Assembly (NCBI RefSeq): GCF_041601295.1
Contig: NZ_JBFIII010000044.1
Coordinates: forward strand, 1 to 23,422
DNA: 23,422 nt
Reading direction: 5' to 3'
Source: Immundisolibacter sp.
GTDB lineage: Bacteria; Pseudomonadota; Gammaproteobacteria; Immundisolibacterales; Immundisolibacteraceae
Made by a program: the position numbers and the translations under genes. The notes beneath the pieces are model-generated. The model did not search any database, was not told where the DNA came from, and saw only the letters and a list, made by a program, of their open reading frames with translations. Position 1 is the stretch's first letter; every line of letters starts with the position of its first letter. Below, piece by piece: positions 22,682 through 23,422 of this stretch.

Positions 22682-23422
22682 TCATTTGGGCGCGAGCCGG
22701 ATGGCGCCGTCCAAACGTATGGTCTCGCCGTTCAGCAGCACGTTTTCGACGATGGTCTGCACCAGCGCCGCATACTCGGCCGGATCGCCCAGGCGCGGCG
22801 GAAACGGCACACTGGCACCCAGGCTCTGCTGCACGGATTCGGGTAGCGATTCTAGCATCGGGGTCAGGAACAGCCCCGGCGCGATGCTCATCACGCGAAT
22901 GCCGTGGCGGGCAAACTCGCGCGCCAGGGGCAGCGTCATGCCGACCACCCCGCCCTTGGAGGCGGAGTACGCCGCCTGACCGATCTGGCCGTCGAAGGCC
23001 GCCACCGAAGCCGTATTCACAATCACGCCCCGCTCGCCATCGGCACGCGGCGTGTTGCCCTGCATCCGAGCCGCGGCCAGGCGCACCAGGTTGAAGGTAC
23101 CGACCAGGTTGATGCCGACCGTGCGCGCGAATTGCTCCAGCGGCATCGGTCCGGTCTTGCCCAGCGTCAGTCCCGCGCCAACCACGCCGGCGCAACTGAC
23201 CGCCAGATCCAACCCGCCCATGGCCATCAGTCCATCGTCGAGCGCCGCTTCCAGCGCCGCGCCATCGGTCACGTCCACCGCCCGAAACTGCGCCCGCTCG
23301 CCGAGCGTCGCAACCGCCGCCGCACCTGCGTCGGCATTCACATCGAGCAACAAGGCCCGCCCGCCGGCCGCGATCACGCGCCTGGCAGTCGCCAGCCCCA
23401 AACCCGACGCACCGCCGGTGAC
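22682..23422 (-). CDS. Short-chain dehydrogenase, 3-hydroxyacyl-CoA type (5' partial)
   Basis: NAD(P)-dependent SDR running off the window; 246 residues are visible. The first is inside the Rossmann motif VTGGASGLGLAT. DVTD, SCAGVVG (in place of NAG), NTASVAAFDGQIGQ with the catalytic serine and YSASKGG with the catalytic tyrosine and lysine follow. The late APGLFLTPML and the C-terminal NGETIRLDGAIRLAPK match 3-hydroxyacyl-CoA/2-methyl-3-hydroxybutyryl-CoA dehydrogenases (HSD17B10-like), which fits the acyl-CoA dehydrogenase and crotonase downstream. The real start lies outside the window. Confidence 0.9.
   Translation of the reverse strand, partial: VTGGASGLGLATARRVIAAGGRALLLDVNADAGAAAVATLGERAQFRAVDVTDGAALEAALDDGLMAMGGLDLAVSCAGVVGAGLTLGKTGPMPLEQFARTVGINLVGTFNLVRLAAARMQGNTPRADGERGVIVNTASVAAFDGQIGQAAYSASKGGVVGMTLPLAREFARHGIRVMSIAPGLFLTPMLESLPESVQQSLGASVPFPPRLGDPAEYAALVQTIVENVLLNGETIRLDGAIRLAPK

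Overview
The window is a dense, GC-rich bacterial chromosome segment that reads as gammaproteobacterial. The evidence is gene order: lepB–DUF4845–rnc–era–recO–pdxJ–acpS on the plus strand, and tRNA-Ser–ffs (SRP RNA)–dnaX–ybaB–recR and trpS–scpA–scpB–rluB on the minus strand. I cannot name a genus. No integrase, transposase, CRISPR array, toxin or phage gene is visible, so this is mostly core chromosome with one catabolic operon inserted in it.

Layout. Bases 1-4059 (plus): the last codons of lepB, then a leader with four consecutive stem-loops, then a tightly overlapping run of DUF4845 protein, RNase III, Era, RecO, PdxJ and AcpS. Bases 4093-6932 (minus): a three-gene operon encoding a dihydrodipicolinate-synthase/aldolase-family enzyme and the alpha and beta subunits of a Rieske ring-hydroxylating dioxygenase, with no electron-transfer partner or diol dehydrogenase alongside. 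Bases 7070-9813 (minus): a Kef-type cation/proton antiporter with an RCK domain, HemJ, and a secreted TlpA-like thioredoxin. Bases 9961-11571 (plus): citramalate synthase, for threonine-independent isoleucine synthesis, transcribed divergently from the thioredoxin gene. Bases 11572-11779: an intergenic stretch with a degenerate palindromic repeat. Bases 11780-15297 (minus): oligoribonuclease, RecR, YbaB/EbfC, DnaX, SRP RNA and tRNA-Ser(GGA). Bases 15374-15988 (minus): a stand-alone, cysteine-free ribosomal protein S4 of a type resembling cyanobacterial/plastid S4, with a terminator-like hairpin just upstream. Bases 16053-20113 (minus): RluB, ScpB, ScpA, TrpRS and an M50 metalloprotease in a tightly coupled operon. 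Bases 20150-23422 (minus): a crotonase-fold protein, a long acyl-CoA dehydrogenase and the 3' part of a short-chain dehydrogenase, a fatty/branched acyl-CoA degradation set that may run into the M50/trpS operon.

How they work together. Most genes serve RNA processing, translation, DNA repair/replication and chromosome segregation. The accessory metabolic parts are the dioxygenase–aldolase operon (probably hydroxylation of an aromatic or polycyclic acid and a retro-aldol step; substrate not predictable here) and the acyl-CoA cluster. I found no convincing wholly new defence or mobile system. The items most worth a second look are the odd S4 and its leader, the orphan dioxygenase–aldolase operon, the multi-hairpin lepB–rnc leader, the palindromic repeat, and a crotonase lacking the usual catalytic glutamates.
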